Source: DASYXZ01 sp035946625 (lineage in GTDB: Bacteria; Acidobacteriota; Terriglobia; UBA7540). From it: a stretch of 64,000 bases of DNA. The translations under genes were made by a program, and so were the position numbers. Below the pieces are notes generated by a model, which saw only the letters and a program-made list of their open reading frames with translations, ran no database searches and was not told the DNA's origin. The stretch's first letter is position 1. Every line of letters starts with the position of its first letter. The stretch lies in NCBI GenBank assembly GCA_035946625.1, contig DASYZE010000020.1:1-64000 (forward strand). The letters run 5' to 3'. This document shows, in pieces, positions 17,554 to 29,011 of this stretch.

Positions 17554-20500
17554 ATGGCGGGAAAAGACAACCCACAAGAACGATTGGACCTGGTAACCAT
17601 CCGGGCGCGCCTGGAGGAAGCTTCCGGCCGGCGCACCTGGCAGAGTCTGGACGAACTGGCGGAGACGCAGGAGTTCAAAAACTTCTTGCATCACGAGTTC
17701 CCGCACGTGCCGGAAAAATCTTCCGGCCAGGTAAGCCGCCGCGACGCTTTGAAGTTTATGGCCGCCTCGGCCGCCTTTGCCGGATTGACCGCCTGTACCA
17801 AACTACCGACAGAAAAAATTGTGCCCTACGTGATAGCGCCGGAGGAAATCGTTCCGGGCAAGCCGCTTTTTTACGCCACGGCCATGCCCTTCGCCGGCAT
17901 CGCCACCGGCTTGCTGGTGGAAAGCCACATGGGACGACCAACCAAAATCGAAGGGAATCCGCTCCATCCCGCCAGCCTTGGCGCTGCGGACGCTTTCGCG
18001 CAGGCTTCCATCCTCACCCTTTACGACCCGGACCGCCCCCAAGTGGTCACGCGCCAGGGCCGGATCAGCACTTGGAGCGCGTTCCTGGACGCCATCAACG
18101 AATTGCGGGCCGACCAGCTTGTGAAAAAAGGTGAGGGTCTAAGGATATTGACTGAGACTGTTACTTCACCCAGCCTGGCCGATCAAATCCAGAACTTTCT
18201 GAAACAATTTCCTCAGGCCAAGTGGCACCAATACGAGCCCGCCGGCCGCGACACCGTGCGGGAAGGCTCGCGCGTGGCCTTCGGTGAGTACGTCAACACT
18301 TATTACCGCTTCGACCGAGCGGATGTCATCCTCGCCCTTGATTCGGATTTCCTTTGCTACGGTCCGGGCGCCTTGCGATACGCGCGCGATTTTGCGGACA
18401 AGCGCCGCATCGTGGATAACAAGAGCACGATGAACAGGCTTTACGTGGTTGAGAGTACCCCTTCCAATACCGGGTCAATGGCGGACCACCGATGGGCCTT
18501 GGGGCCTCGCGAGATTGAAGGTTTTGCGCGCACGCTCGCGCAACAGTTGGGAGCGAACTCGGGCGGCGTATCAATCACCGCACCCGCTGGCATTCCAACG
18601 GATGCGATTCCCACAATCGTCCGTGACCTGCAAAACCATAAAGGCACAAGCATCGTGCTCGCCGGCGACCAGCAATCTCCCGCGGTCCACGCGCTGGCGC
18701 ACACCATCAATCACGCCCTCGGCAATAATGGGAAGACTGTGATTTACACCGACCCCATAGAGGCTAATCCCGCGGATCAAACCCAGTCGCTGGGTGAACT
18801 CGCCGCCGATATTCGAGTTGGCGGGGTGGAGACGCTGATTATCATCGGTGGCAACCCGCTCTACAATGCGCCCGCGAATTACGAGCTTCGCAGCCTATTT
18901 TTCCCGCTCCCTACCACGCCCGGCGGGGCGCGGCCGGCATCCAAGGTGAAACTTAAAATTCATCTGAGTTTATACAACAACGAAACTTCGGAGTTGTGTG
19001 ATTGGCACATTCCGCAGGCCCATTACCTGGAATCGTGGGGTGATGCGCGCGCATATGACGGCACGGTCTCCATCATCCAACCCTTAATCGCGCCACTTTA
19101 TGACGGCAAGTCAGCGCATGAACTCTTCGCCGCTCTTTCAGGGGAACCAGGAAGGACCGCGCATAATATCGTCCACGATTATTGGAAGAATCAAAAATCG
19201 ATCAAGGACTATGAGATTTTCTGGGAAACCTCGCTGCACGACGGCGTAATGGCGGGCACAGCATTCGCTCCCAAATCGGTGCCGCCGGCGGCGAACTACA
19301 ACGTCGCAGGAGGCGACTCATCCACCGGCTCAGGAGGCATAGCGATCATCTTCCGCCCCGATCCCACTGTGTGGGACGGCGCTTTTTCCAATAATGGCTG
19401 GTTGCAGGAATTGCCCAAACCCATCACCAAACTGACTTGGGATAACGTGGCCATGCTCAGCCCGGGTACCGCTCAACGCCTCGGAGTAACCAAGGGCGAG
19501 GTGGTGGAGCTTCGTCTGGCGGGCCGCGCCCTGCGTGCTCCGGTGTGGGTGGCGCCGGGCCACGCGGACGAAACAATAACCGTACACCTGGGCTATGGCC
19601 GGACCCGAGCCGGGAGGCTGGGGACGGGCATCGGATTCAATGCCTATGCGCTGCGCACTTCTGACCGGCCCTGGTCTGCCTCCGGCGTTGATATCATTAA
19701 AACCGGAGAGCGCTATCCGCTGGCTTACACGCAATATCAGCACATGATCAGCCAGGATCAAAAAGAAGTTGAGGAAGAAAGCGTGGCCGCCTTCAATCGC
19801 CAGCTGGTGCGCGTGGCGACTATCGAGGAGTTTCGAAAGGATCCCGATTTTGCGCGCGACAGTGAAGAGAACACCCGGGCGGACGATTCGCTTTACCCGC
19901 CCTACAAGTATGACGGCTACGCCTGGGGCATGGCGGTGGATACCAACAGTTGTATCGGCTGCAACGCTTGCGTGGTGGCCTGCCAATCGGAAAATAATAT
20001 CCCGGTGGTGGGCAAAGAACAGGTGAGCGTCGGCCGCGCCATGCACTGGATTCGCATTGACACTTATTTCCGTGGCGGGCTCGATGACCCGGAAACTTAC
20101 TACGAGCCGGTCTTGTGCATGCACTGTGAAAACGCGCCCTGCGAGGGCGTTTGCCCCGTGGGCGCGACCGTCCACAGCCCCGAGGGCTTGAATGAAATGG
20201 TTTATAACCGCTGCGTGGGCACACGCTATTGCTCCAACAACTGCCCCTACAAAGTCAGGCGATTCAATTTCGAACTTTATTCGGATTGGACCACGCCCAG
20301 CCTGGTTCCGTTGAGGAATCCCAATGTGACGGTGCGCAGCCGGGGCGTGATGGAGAAATGTACATATTGCGTGCAGCGGATCAACGCGGCCAAGATCAAA
20401 TCGGAACTCGAAGACCGGGACGTGCGCGACGGCGACATCCAGACCGCCTGCCAGCAGTCTTGCCCAACCCAGGCGCTGGTCTTCGGCAACATCAATGACC

Positions 20501-20628
20501 CGAACAGCCGCGTGTCGAAGCTCAAAGCCCAATCGCGCAATTACAGCCTGGTGGCGGAATTGAACACCCGGCCGCGAACGACTTATCTGGCCAGGCTTAG
20601 AAATCCGAACCCCGAAATCAAGGGATAA
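17554..20628 (+). CDS. actB: Alternative Complex III subunit ActB, molybdopterin-like and Fe-S protein
   Basis: 1024 residues. A Tat signal sits inside the N-terminus (SRRDALKF at 61-68, then a hydrophobic stretch ending in a possible lipobox Cys at 81). Residues about 85-770 form the molybdopterin-oxidoreductase-like domain, which in ACIII lacks cofactor. The C-terminal ferredoxin part from about residue 800 holds four cluster motifs: CIGCNACVVACQ, CMHCENAPCEGVCP, CVGTRYCSNNCP (three Cys, consistent with the [3Fe-4S] site) and CTYCVQ with a distal CQQSCP. The longer reading frame from 17509 overlaps actA; ATG 17554 is preferred. Confidence 0.95.
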   Translation: MAGKDNPQERLDLVTIRARLEEASGRRTWQSLDELAETQEFKNFLHHEFPHVPEKSSGQVSRRDALKFMAASAAFAGLTACTKLPTEKIVPYVIAPEEIVPGKPLFYATAMPFAGIATGLLVESHMGRPTKIEGNPLHPASLGAADAFAQASILTLYDPDRPQVVTRQGRISTWSAFLDAINELRADQLVKKGEGLRILTETVTSPSLADQIQNFLKQFPQAKWHQYEPAGRDTVREGSRVAFGEYVNTYYRFDRADVILALDSDFLCYGPGALRYARDFADKRRIVDNKSTMNRLYVVESTPSNTGSMADHRWALGPREIEGFARTLAQQLGANSGGVSITAPAGIPTDAIPTIVRDLQNHKGTSIVLAGDQQSPAVHALAHTINHALGNNGKTVIYTDPIEANPADQTQSLGELAADIRVGGVETLIIIGGNPLYNAPANYELRSLFFPLPTTPGGARPASKVKLKIHLSLYNNETSELCDWHIPQAHYLESWGDARAYDGTVSIIQPLIAPLYDGKSAHELFAALSGEPGRTAHNIVHDYWKNQKSIKDYEIFWETSLHDGVMAGTAFAPKSVPPAANYNVAGGDSSTGSGGIAIIFRPDPTVWDGAFSNNGWLQELPKPITKLTWDNVAMLSPGTAQRLGVTKGEVVELRLAGRALRAPVWVAPGHADETITVHLGYGRTRAGRLGTGIGFNAYALRTSDRPWSASGVDIIKTGERYPLAYTQYQHMISQDQKEVEEESVAAFNRQLVRVATIEEFRKDPDFARDSEENTRADDSLYPPYKYDGYAWGMAVDTNSCIGCNACVVACQSENNIPVVGKEQVSVGRAMHWIRIDTYFRGGLDDPETYYEPVLCMHCENAPCEGVCPVGATVHSPEGLNEMVYNRCVGTRYCSNNCPYKVRRFNFELYSDWTTPSLVPLRNPNVTVRSRGVMEKCTYCVQRINAAKIKSELEDRDVRDGDIQTACQQSCPTQALVFGNINDPNSRVSKLKAQSRNYSLVAELNTRPRTTYLARLRNPNPEIKG

Positions 20629-20630
20629 CG

Positions 20631-22016
20631 ATGGGACCGCTGAATACCCAACCTCCGGCTGAGAACGAAAGCCGCCCGCTGATCGGGCCGGGATACGACT
20701 TTGCCTCGGTGAGCGACAAGATCAGCTCCATCGTGCTCACCAAAGGGACGCCGCGCGGCTGGTATTTCGGCTTCGCCATCGCCTTCAGCTTAATGATGCT
20801 TTTGCTTTACGCCGCCAGCTACCTGCTGATGACCGGCATCGGAATCTGGGGAAATAATATTCCGGTTGGTTGGGCGTTCGACATTACCAATTTTGTATGG
20901 TGGATTGGAATTGGCCACGCCGGAACGCTGATTTCCGCCATCCTGCTGCTCCTGCGCCAGAAGTGGCGCACTTCCATCAACCGCTTTGCCGAGGCAATGA
21001 CTTTGTTCGCGGTGGCTTGCGCGGGAACCTTCCCTCTTCTTCACATGGGGCGGCCATGGCTCGCTTATTGGCTGTTCCCATATCCGAATCCGATGGGAAC
21101 GTGGCCGCAGTTCCGCAGCCCGCTGGTGTGGGACGTTTTTGCCGTGTCCACCTATGCCACCGTCTCGCTGCTTTTCTGGTTTGTGGGTTTGATTCCCGAT
21201 CTCGCGACCTTGCGAGATCGGGCCAAAAATCGCGCCTCGAAGATTATCTATGGCGTCCTCTCCATGGGCTGGCGCGGCTCTGCCGTTCATTGGCACCGGT
21301 ATGAAACAGCGTCATTGTTACTGGCGGGACTGGCCACACCCCTGGTGGTCTCCGTCCACACCGTGGTCAGTTTCGACTTTTCCGCGGGTGTGATTCCGGG
21401 CTGGCACAGTACCATATTCCCTCCCTACTTCGTGGCCGGCGCCATCTATTCGGGTTTCGCCATGGTCATGACTCTGGCCATTCCCATTCGCGCCTTCTAT
21501 AAGCTGGAAGATTTCATCACCATGCGCCACTTGGACAATATGGCCAAGGTCCTGGTGGCGACGGGAATGATCGTGGCCTACGGCTATATGATGGAAACGT
21601 TTATGGCCTTCTATAGCGGAAGCCAGTATGACCGTTACATGATTATGAACCGGATGACCGGCCCTTATGCCTTCGAGTATTGGCTGCTGATTCTGTGCAA
21701 TATCGCCATTCCCCAGGCCTTATGGTCGAAACGGGTTCGCAACACCATCCCCGCCCTGTTCATCATCTCATTGATTATCAATGTGGGTATGTGGTTGGAA
21801 CGATTTATTATTATTGTGACAAGTCTGCACCGGGACTTTTTGCCTTCATCATGGGGCATGTATTATCCCACCAGATGGGATTGGGCCACCTACGTCGGCA
21901 CCATCGGACTATTTGTGGCCCTGCTGTTCCTCTTTCTCCGCTTTTTGCCCATGATTTCGATATTTGAGATGAGGCAGTTGGTGGCGGAAACCGATGAGGG
22001 TGCAAAGAAAGATTAA
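20631..22016 (+). CDS. actC: Alternative Complex III subunit ActC, NrfD-like quinol-binding membrane protein
   Basis: 461 residues with about ten membrane helices, in the NrfD/PsrC family. The first helix follows LTKGTPRGWYFGFAIAF; the HMGRPWLAYWLFPYP and STIFPPYFVAGAIYSG segments are characteristic of ActC, where the quinol site and a proton path lie. Its start is two bases beyond the actB stop. It should carry electrons from menaquinol to the Fe-S clusters of ActB. Confidence 0.95.
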   Translation: MGPLNTQPPAENESRPLIGPGYDFASVSDKISSIVLTKGTPRGWYFGFAIAFSLMMLLLYAASYLLMTGIGIWGNNIPVGWAFDITNFVWWIGIGHAGTLISAILLLLRQKWRTSINRFAEAMTLFAVACAGTFPLLHMGRPWLAYWLFPYPNPMGTWPQFRSPLVWDVFAVSTYATVSLLFWFVGLIPDLATLRDRAKNRASKIIYGVLSMGWRGSAVHWHRYETASLLLAGLATPLVVSVHTVVSFDFSAGVIPGWHSTIFPPYFVAGAIYSGFAMVMTLAIPIRAFYKLEDFITMRHLDNMAKVLVATGMIVAYGYMMETFMAFYSGSQYDRYMIMNRMTGPYAFEYWLLILCNIAIPQALWSKRVRNTIPALFIISLIINVGMWLERFIIIVTSLHRDFLPSSWGMYYPTRWDWATYVGTIGLFVALLFLFLRFLPMISIFEMRQLVAETDEGAKKD

Positions 22017-22044
22017 AGATTGACGCGCGCCGAGAGTTGAAGAC

Positions 22045-22581
22045 ATGAGAAAACATCCCATCTACGGGCTGATGGCAGAGTTCGCTACTCCAGAGGAATT
22101 GTTGCACGCGGCACACACCTCCAGCAAAGCCGGCTACAAACGCATGGACGCTTTTACGCCTCTGCCCATTGAAGGCCTGTCAGAGGCAGTGGGCTTCCAC
22201 CGCACTCTTCTGCCCGTCATCGTGCTGATCGGCGGAATCATGGGCGGGAGTACGGGATTCGGCATGCAGTACTATGCCAACGTGATCGGCTTCCCGCTGA
22301 ATATCGGAGGCAAGCCCTACGACAGTTGGCCTGCGTTTATTCCCATTACTTTTGAGCTGACCATCCTGGGCGCGGCGCTGTCGGCGGTTCTGGGATTGCT
22401 TGCCTTGAATGGGTTGCCTACACCGTACCATCCGGTGTTCAACGTCCCTGAATTCGAATTGGCCAGCCGCAGCCATTTCTTCCTTTGCATCAAAGCGCGC
22501 GACCCCAAGTTTGATCTGGTGAAGACAAAAGAATTTATGGAGAGCCTCAAAGCCCGCAAGGTTTCAGAAATTCAAGCGTGA
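22045..22581 (+). CDS. actD: Alternative Complex III subunit ActD (DUF3341)
   Basis: 178 residues with a short cytoplasmic N-terminal domain (GLMAEFATPEELLHAA, then FTPLPIEGLSEA) and two membrane helices (about 55-80 and 100-125). This is the standard DUF3341 architecture and lies in its usual place between actC and actE. A heptamer array begins 12 bases past the stop. Confidence 0.92.
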   Translation: MRKHPIYGLMAEFATPEELLHAAHTSSKAGYKRMDAFTPLPIEGLSEAVGFHRTLLPVIVLIGGIMGGSTGFGMQYYANVIGFPLNIGGKPYDSWPAFIPITFELTILGAALSAVLGLLALNGLPTPYHPVFNVPEFELASRSHFFLCIKARDPKFDLVKTKEFMESLKARKVSEIQA

Positions 22582-22593
22582 AGAAGAGGGGCG

Positions 22594-22701
22594 AGTGACA
22601 AGTGACGAGTGACAAGTTAAGACAAAAGAGCGCGGACGGACGAGGGCCGATCAAGCGAAGGGATATTCTTCGGCTTGTCACTTGCCCCTTGCCACTTGCC
22701 A
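22594..22701. repeat. Heptanucleotide array B, inverted pair inside the actD-actE junction
   Basis: Direct block 22594-22614: AGTGACA, AGTGACG, AGTGACA. Inverted block 22674-22701: CTTGTCA, CTTGCCC, CTTGCCA, CTTGCCA. The blocks are complementary in family and separated by about 59 bases, allowing a stem in the mRNA. The second block lies inside the actE signal-peptide coding region, and the actE GTG start at 22602 lies inside the first. Confidence 0.7.
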
Positions 22702-23285
22702 CTGTGATTTTGTGCGTGGCGCTCTTTTCTGGTTGCAGGCAGGATATGCACGTACAACCCAGGTATAACCCGATGGCGGCAAGCACGTTCTTCGAAGATG
22801 GCCGCTCCGATCGTCCCGTCGTTCCGGGGACGGTGGCGCGCGGGCATTTGAGGACGGACGAAGCCCTTTATACCGGCAAGTTGAATGGGGTTGAGGTGAA
22901 TACTTTTCCCTTCCCGGTCACGCGCGCGGTTCTGGCCCGCGGGCAGGAACGCTACAACATCTATTGCACGCCCTGCCACGACCGGCTGGGTGATGGGCAG
23001 GGCATGATCGTGCTACGCGGGTTCCCGCCTCCGCCCTCCTATCACATTGACCGGCTGCGGCAGGCCCCGGTGGGCCATTTTTTCAGCGTGATGACCAATG
23101 GTTACGGGACCATGTACAGTTACGCTTCGCGCATAACCCCCGAAGACCGATGGGCCATTGCGGCCTACATTCGAGCTTTGCAGTTGAGCCAGGCGGCGAA
23201 GCTGTCGGACCTGGAAGAGATCGACCGGCGGCATTTTGAAAACGTGCCGGGGGCCGATGAAATGCCCGCAAAAGGAAAGCGATGA
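22602..23285 (+). CDS. actE: Alternative Complex III subunit ActE, monoheme cytochrome c lipoprotein
   Basis: 227 residues. The signal peptide ends in a lipobox (LFSGC) near residue 46. The single heme site CTPCH is near residue 122, with a Met ligand probably in the GYGTMYSYASRI segment. ActE passes electrons to the caa3 oxidase. The GTG start has GAGGGG about ten bases upstream. Oddly, 28 bases of the signal-peptide coding sequence are built from four seven-base repeat units (array B), so the leader may have been remodelled by repeat growth; no ATG occurs in frame before the mature part. Confidence 0.9.
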   Translation: MTSDKLRQKSADGRGPIKRRDILRLVTCPLPLATVILCVALFSGCRQDMHVQPRYNPMAASTFFEDGRSDRPVVPGTVARGHLRTDEALYTGKLNGVEVNTFPFPVTRAVLARGQERYNIYCTPCHDRLGDGQGMIVLRGFPPPPSYHIDRLRQAPVGHFFSVMTNGYGTMYSYASRITPEDRWAIAAYIRALQLSQAAKLSDLEEIDRRHFENVPGADEMPAKGKR

Positions 23286-24466
23286 GTTCAGGTGAATTAC
23301 TCCAATCCGACTTCAGCCGCGCCCAACAGCGGGCCCTGGTAGTGGGCGGGGTCGGTCTGACGGCGTGCGCGGCGGGAGCGTTTGCCAATGGCCAGGAGTT
23401 CTTCCGCTCCTACCTTGTAGCCTACATGCTGTGGCTGGGCATCGCTCTCGGATGCACTTCGCTCCTGATGCTGCATCACCTGGTGGGAGGCGGCTGGGGC
23501 TACGTGATTCGCCGCCTGCTCGAATCCGGCGCCCGCACTTTTCCCGTGTTGCTCATCCTGGGCGTCCCCTTCCTCATCGGGGTTTCACCATCCCACGCCT
23601 GGGTGCGCGCCGAGGCCTTCAACCCCGCCGCCCTTTCCGAGTTCAAGCGCGTCTACATGGGCACAACATTCTTTTATGGCCGGGCGGCCTTCTATTTTGG
23701 CTCCTGGCTTTTCCTGGGCTACCTTCTGAACAAATGGTCGTTTGAGCAGGACGTTACCCGCGAGCCCGGCCGCGTGGGCATCCGCCTGCAGGCGCTCAGC
23801 GGGCCCGGCCTGATCATTTATGGCATGACCATCACATACGCTTCTATCGATTGGGTGATGTCGCTCGAGCCCGGCTGGTCTTCCACCATTTTTGGCATGA
23901 TGTTCATGGTGGCCCAGGCGCTCTCCGCCATGGCCTTTGTGATTATCGTCCTCATGCGCTTGACCGACCGCAAGCCCCTCTCCGACGTGGTCCAACCCTC
24001 GCACTTTCACGACCTCGGCACGCTTCTGTTTGCCTTTGTGATGCTCTGGGCCTATCTCTCTTTTTCGCAATTCCTCATTATCTGGTCGGGTAATCTGCGC
24101 GACGAAATTCCCTGGTATCTCAGCCGCAGCCGGGGCGAATGGGCGTGGCTGGCAGTGTTTTTAATTGTCTTTCACTTTGCCATTCCCTTTTTCCTTCTCC
24201 TCTCGCGTGACCTTAAACGCAAAAAACTATTGCTTTCCATGGTGGCCGCAGCCCTGATTTTTATGACCTGGGTGGATCTCTACTGGATTGTGATGCCCTC
24301 ATTCGATCACGCCGGGCCCCAACTCCAGTGGCTGTGGCTGAATCTAGCGGCGCCCATCGGCATCGGCGGAATCTGGGTTTCGGCATTCATCTGGCAATTG
24401 AAGGGCAGGCCGCTGCTGCCGCTGAACGATCCGGAATTTGCAGGAGGTGCGCGCCATGTCGATTGA
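23282..24466 (+). CDS. actF: Alternative Complex III subunit ActF, NrfD-like membrane protein
   Basis: 394 residues with about ten membrane helices, the smaller ActC paralogue of ACIII. MLHHLVGGGWGYVIRRLLESGARTFP and the DWVMSLEPGWSSTIFGM segment are typical. The ATG overlaps the actE stop (ATGA). The C-terminus overlaps the next gene by 11 bases. Confidence 0.94.
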   Translation: MSSGELLQSDFSRAQQRALVVGGVGLTACAAGAFANGQEFFRSYLVAYMLWLGIALGCTSLLMLHHLVGGGWGYVIRRLLESGARTFPVLLILGVPFLIGVSPSHAWVRAEAFNPAALSEFKRVYMGTTFFYGRAAFYFGSWLFLGYLLNKWSFEQDVTREPGRVGIRLQALSGPGLIIYGMTITYASIDWVMSLEPGWSSTIFGMMFMVAQALSAMAFVIIVLMRLTDRKPLSDVVQPSHFHDLGTLLFAFVMLWAYLSFSQFLIIWSGNLRDEIPWYLSRSRGEWAWLAVFLIVFHFAIPFFLLLSRDLKRKKLLLSMVAAALIFMTWVDLYWIVMPSFDHAGPQLQWLWLNLAAPIGIGGIWVSAFIWQLKGRPLLPLNDPEFAGGARHVD

Positions 24467-24860
24467 GCATCCTCCCGCCGGCCGTCACGAATTGACAGAC
24501 GCCAGCATGTCCGGGCTGGTAAAGTTCGGCATCGGATTGTTCTTCCTGATTGTCGCCGTCCTGGTGGGCATGCGCTGGATGTTCAACTACTTCAGCGCCA
24601 CCCAGCAGTTGGGACCGCCCGCTTCGCCCTTTGCGGAAAGCCAGGCCCCTCCCCCGGGACCCGGGCTTCAAGTTCATCCCGCTTTGGATCTAAAACGTTT
24701 GCTGCAAGACGAGAACGAGAAATTGAATAGTTACGGCTGGGTGGATCAAAAGGCCGGAATTGTTAGAATTCCTATCGAAAGGGCTATGGATTTAGTGTTG
24801 AAAAATGGTCTGCCGGTGCGATCCGGCACTCTGGCAAAACCCACGGGGAAACTAAAATGA
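24456..24860 (+). CDS. Small single-helix membrane protein of the ACIII-oxidase operon
   Basis: 134 residues with one membrane helix (about 24-46) and a soluble C-terminus containing LNSYGWVDQKAGIVRIPIERAM, a motif I recognise from small proteins encoded between ACIII and cytochrome oxidase genes. It may be an accessory subunit (ActG-like position) or an assembly factor; the role is unproven. ATG 24456 has AGGAGG nine bases upstream and overlaps actF by 11 bases; its stop overlaps the SCO gene (ATGA). Confidence 0.8.
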   Translation: MSIEHPPAGRHELTDASMSGLVKFGIGLFFLIVAVLVGMRWMFNYFSATQQLGPPASPFAESQAPPPGPGLQVHPALDLKRLLQDENEKLNSYGWVDQKAGIVRIPIERAMDLVLKNGLPVRSGTLAKPTGKLK

Positions 24861-25735
24861 AATTGTGCAAATCACCACAGCAAGAATGCCTCGCGCTTGG
24901 CGCCCTTGCCGTGTGTGCCGCGGCGCTGCTGGCCGGCCCTCCCGCCCGCGCTGAAAATCAGAATGAGAAACCAAGTCTGCTGCGCAACGTTGGAATCGAC
25001 CAGAAGCTGAATGAGCAGTTGCCCCTCGACCTGACTTTCCGGGACGAAACCGGCAGGAGCGTGCAACTGGGCCAATACTTCGATGATAAGCCCGTTATTC
25101 TGGCCCTGGTTTATTACGAGTGTCCCATGCTTTGCACCCAGGAGCTGAACGGTCTGCTTCGCAGCCTCCAGAATATTCCACTCGACATCGGAAAACAGTT
25201 CAACGTGGTGACGGTAAGCTTTAATCCGCACGAAACTCCGGGACTCGCCGCCAACAAAAAAAAGGTCTATGTAGGCATCTATGGCCGTCCGGGCGCCGCC
25301 CAGGGCTGGCATTTTCTTACCGGCGATGAGGGGCCCATTCGGAAACTAACCGGCGCCGTCGGGTATCATTACGCCTTCGATCCCGCCTCTGACCAATATG
25401 CCCACGCTACGGCCATCATGGTCCTGACCCCGCAGGGCAAAATTTCGCGGTACTTTTATGGGATCGATTATCCCTCGCGCGACCTCCGCCTCAGCCTGGT
25501 GGAAGCGTCGAACAATAAGATTGGCTCTCCGGTGGACCAGGTTTTGCTTTACTGCTACCACTATGATCCCGTCACCGGCAAGTATGGTTTGGTCATTGCC
25601 AATGTCCTGCGCCTGGCAGCGTCAGTGACCATCCTGCTGCTGGGCGGTTTTTTATGGATTTTATTCCGGCACGAACGGAAGGCGGGAACCATCAGCGCCC
25701 GCGCGGAGCGGGACGCGATTCGACATTCCAGGTGA
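24857..25735 (+). CDS. SCO1/SenC copper chaperone for CuA assembly
   Basis: 292 residues: signal peptide (to about residue 31), thioredoxin-fold SCO domain with the copper-binding Cys-x3-Cys in ECPMLCTQEL and the distal His in the YAHATAIMVLTP strand, and a C-terminal membrane helix (about 255-277). It delivers copper to the CuA site of subunit II encoded immediately downstream. The C-terminal anchor, rather than an N-terminal one, is common in ACIII-oxidase operons. Confidence 0.92.
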   Translation: MKLCKSPQQECLALGALAVCAAALLAGPPARAENQNEKPSLLRNVGIDQKLNEQLPLDLTFRDETGRSVQLGQYFDDKPVILALVYYECPMLCTQELNGLLRSLQNIPLDIGKQFNVVTVSFNPHETPGLAANKKKVYVGIYGRPGAAQGWHFLTGDEGPIRKLTGAVGYHYAFDPASDQYAHATAIMVLTPQGKISRYFYGIDYPSRDLRLSLVEASNNKIGSPVDQVLLYCYHYDPVTGKYGLVIANVLRLAASVTILLLGGFLWILFRHERKAGTISARAERDAIRHSR

Positions 25736-25744
25736 TCGACATTT

Positions 25745-26676
25745 ATGTGGTCCGGGTTTCCATTACGTCCTGAGCAGGCCTCCACGATTGCGGAGGGCTT
25801 TGACCATCTCTTTTATTTTGAGACGGCGGTGGCCATCTTTTTCGCCACCTTTATTTTCGGCACAATTTTTTATTTTGCCATCAAGTATCGCCGCCGCTCC
25901 GATAGCGAGCGGCCGCCGGAAATCGAAGGCTCCTTGGCGCTCGAACTGGTGTGGACGCTGATACCCTCCGCCCTCTGCGCCATCATGTTTTATTGGGGGT
26001 CGAGCCTTTATTTCATCAACTCGCGCCCGCCCACCGCGGCCCTGGAGGTTTTTGTAATCGGCAAGCAGTGGATGTGGCACCTTCAGCACGCCGAGGGCCC
26101 GCGGGAAATCAACGAACTGCATGTGCCCGTGGGGCGGCCCATCAAACTCACGTTGACGTCGGAGGACGTGATTCACGATTTTTTTGTTCCGGCGTTTCGC
26201 GTCAAGCACGACGTGGTGCCCGGCCAGTATTATTCCATCTGGTTCCAGGCCACCAAGACCGGCAAATACCATTTTTTCTGCGCCCAGTATTGCGGGGCGC
26301 ATCACTCGGCCATGATTGGCTGGGTTTACGTGATGTCGGAAGTGGACTACGAGCACTGGTTGACGGGCGGCACGAAGAGTGAATCGATGGTTCAGAGCGG
26401 CGCCGACCTCTATCAAAAGTTCGCCTGCATCACCTGCCACGGGACCGGCCGCGCGCCCGCCTTCAACGGCATCTATGGCAAACCCGTCAAACTGACGGAC
26501 GGGCAAACGGTGATCGCGGATGACGCTTATATTCGTGAGTCCATCCTCAATCCTTCCGCGAAAATTGTGGACGGGTACACGCCCATCATGCCCACCTTCA
26601 AAGGGCAGGTGAGCGAGGAGGAGTTGCTGCAGCTGATCGCCTTTATCAAGTCATTGGAAACGGAGCCCCAAAAGCC

Positions 26677-26680
<4 letters not shown>
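25745..26680 (+). CDS. ctaC: Cytochrome c oxidase subunit II with fused cytochrome c (caa3 type)
   Basis: 311 residues. Two membrane helices (about 22-45 and 65-90), the electron-entry Trp in QWMWHLQH, the CuA site (CAQYCGAHHSAMIGW from about residue 179) and a C-terminal cytochrome c domain with CITCHG near residue 228 and a Met ligand in GYTPIMPTF. The fused heme makes this a caa3-type enzyme able to accept electrons directly from ActE. Its stop overlaps ctaD (ATGA). Confidence 0.95.
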
Positions 26681-28296
<1,616 letters not shown>

Positions 28297-28297
28297 G

Positions 28298-29011
28298 TTG
28301 GCCGAACATCAAGCCCACAGCGCGGTCATCGATCCCCTGGCGCACCAGTTCGACGATCTCGAACAGCAGCACGAAGCTTCCAACTTCGGCATGTGGATTT
28401 TTCTGGCCACTGAAATCATGTTTTTCGGCGGCATGTTTACCGCCTACACCATTTATCGGCACGAGTACTTCACTGCCTTTGCCGCCGGCAGCCACCTGTT
28501 GAACTGGAAATTTGGCGCCACCAACACCGCCGTGCTGATTTGCAGCAGTTTGACCATGGCGCTCGCCGTCCACTCCGCGCAGACCGGTAAGCGCAGGGCG
28601 CTGGTCGCGTTCCTGATCCTCACCATCCTGCTGGGCATGGCCTTTCTCGGCATCAAGCTCACTTTCGAGTGGAGCCGCGATTGGAATGAGAACCTCATCC
28701 CCGGCCAACTGGTTGCCGGCCATCCCTTCGCGCCCCACGGAGAAGTCCTGAAGCAATTGCAGCAGGCGCACGCTGACTTGCCTCACGTCGAGCTGTTCAT
28801 GTTCTTCTATTTCGCCATGACCGGCTTCCACGCTCTCCACATGGTGGTGGGCATCGGCCTGCTCACGGTTTTAACCGTCATGGCCTGGCAGGGGCGCTTC
28901 TCGCCCCAGCGTTTTAATCCTGTGGAAGGCTCGGGCCTCTATTGGCACTTCGTCGATATTGTCTGGATTTTCCTTTTTCCCTTACTCTATCTAATCGGGG
29001 GCATTTCCTGA
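28298..29011 (+). CDS. ctaE: Cytochrome c oxidase subunit III
   Basis: 237 residues with about five to seven membrane helices; the FGMWIFLATEIMFFGG start, the FFYFAMTGFHALHMVVGIG motif with its conserved Glu/His region and the final YWHFVDIVWIFLFPLLYL helix identify subunit III. The reading frame opens at 28157 inside ctaD, but a TTG at 28298, six bases after AGGAGG and two bases beyond the ctaD stop, is the natural start. Several annotation programs would miss this. Confidence 0.92.
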   Translation: MAEHQAHSAVIDPLAHQFDDLEQQHEASNFGMWIFLATEIMFFGGMFTAYTIYRHEYFTAFAAGSHLLNWKFGATNTAVLICSSLTMALAVHSAQTGKRRALVAFLILTILLGMAFLGIKLTFEWSRDWNENLIPGQLVAGHPFAPHGEVLKQLQQAHADLPHVELFMFFYFAMTGFHALHMVVGIGLLTVLTVMAWQGRFSPQRFNPVEGSGLYWHFVDIVWIFLFPLLYLIGGIS

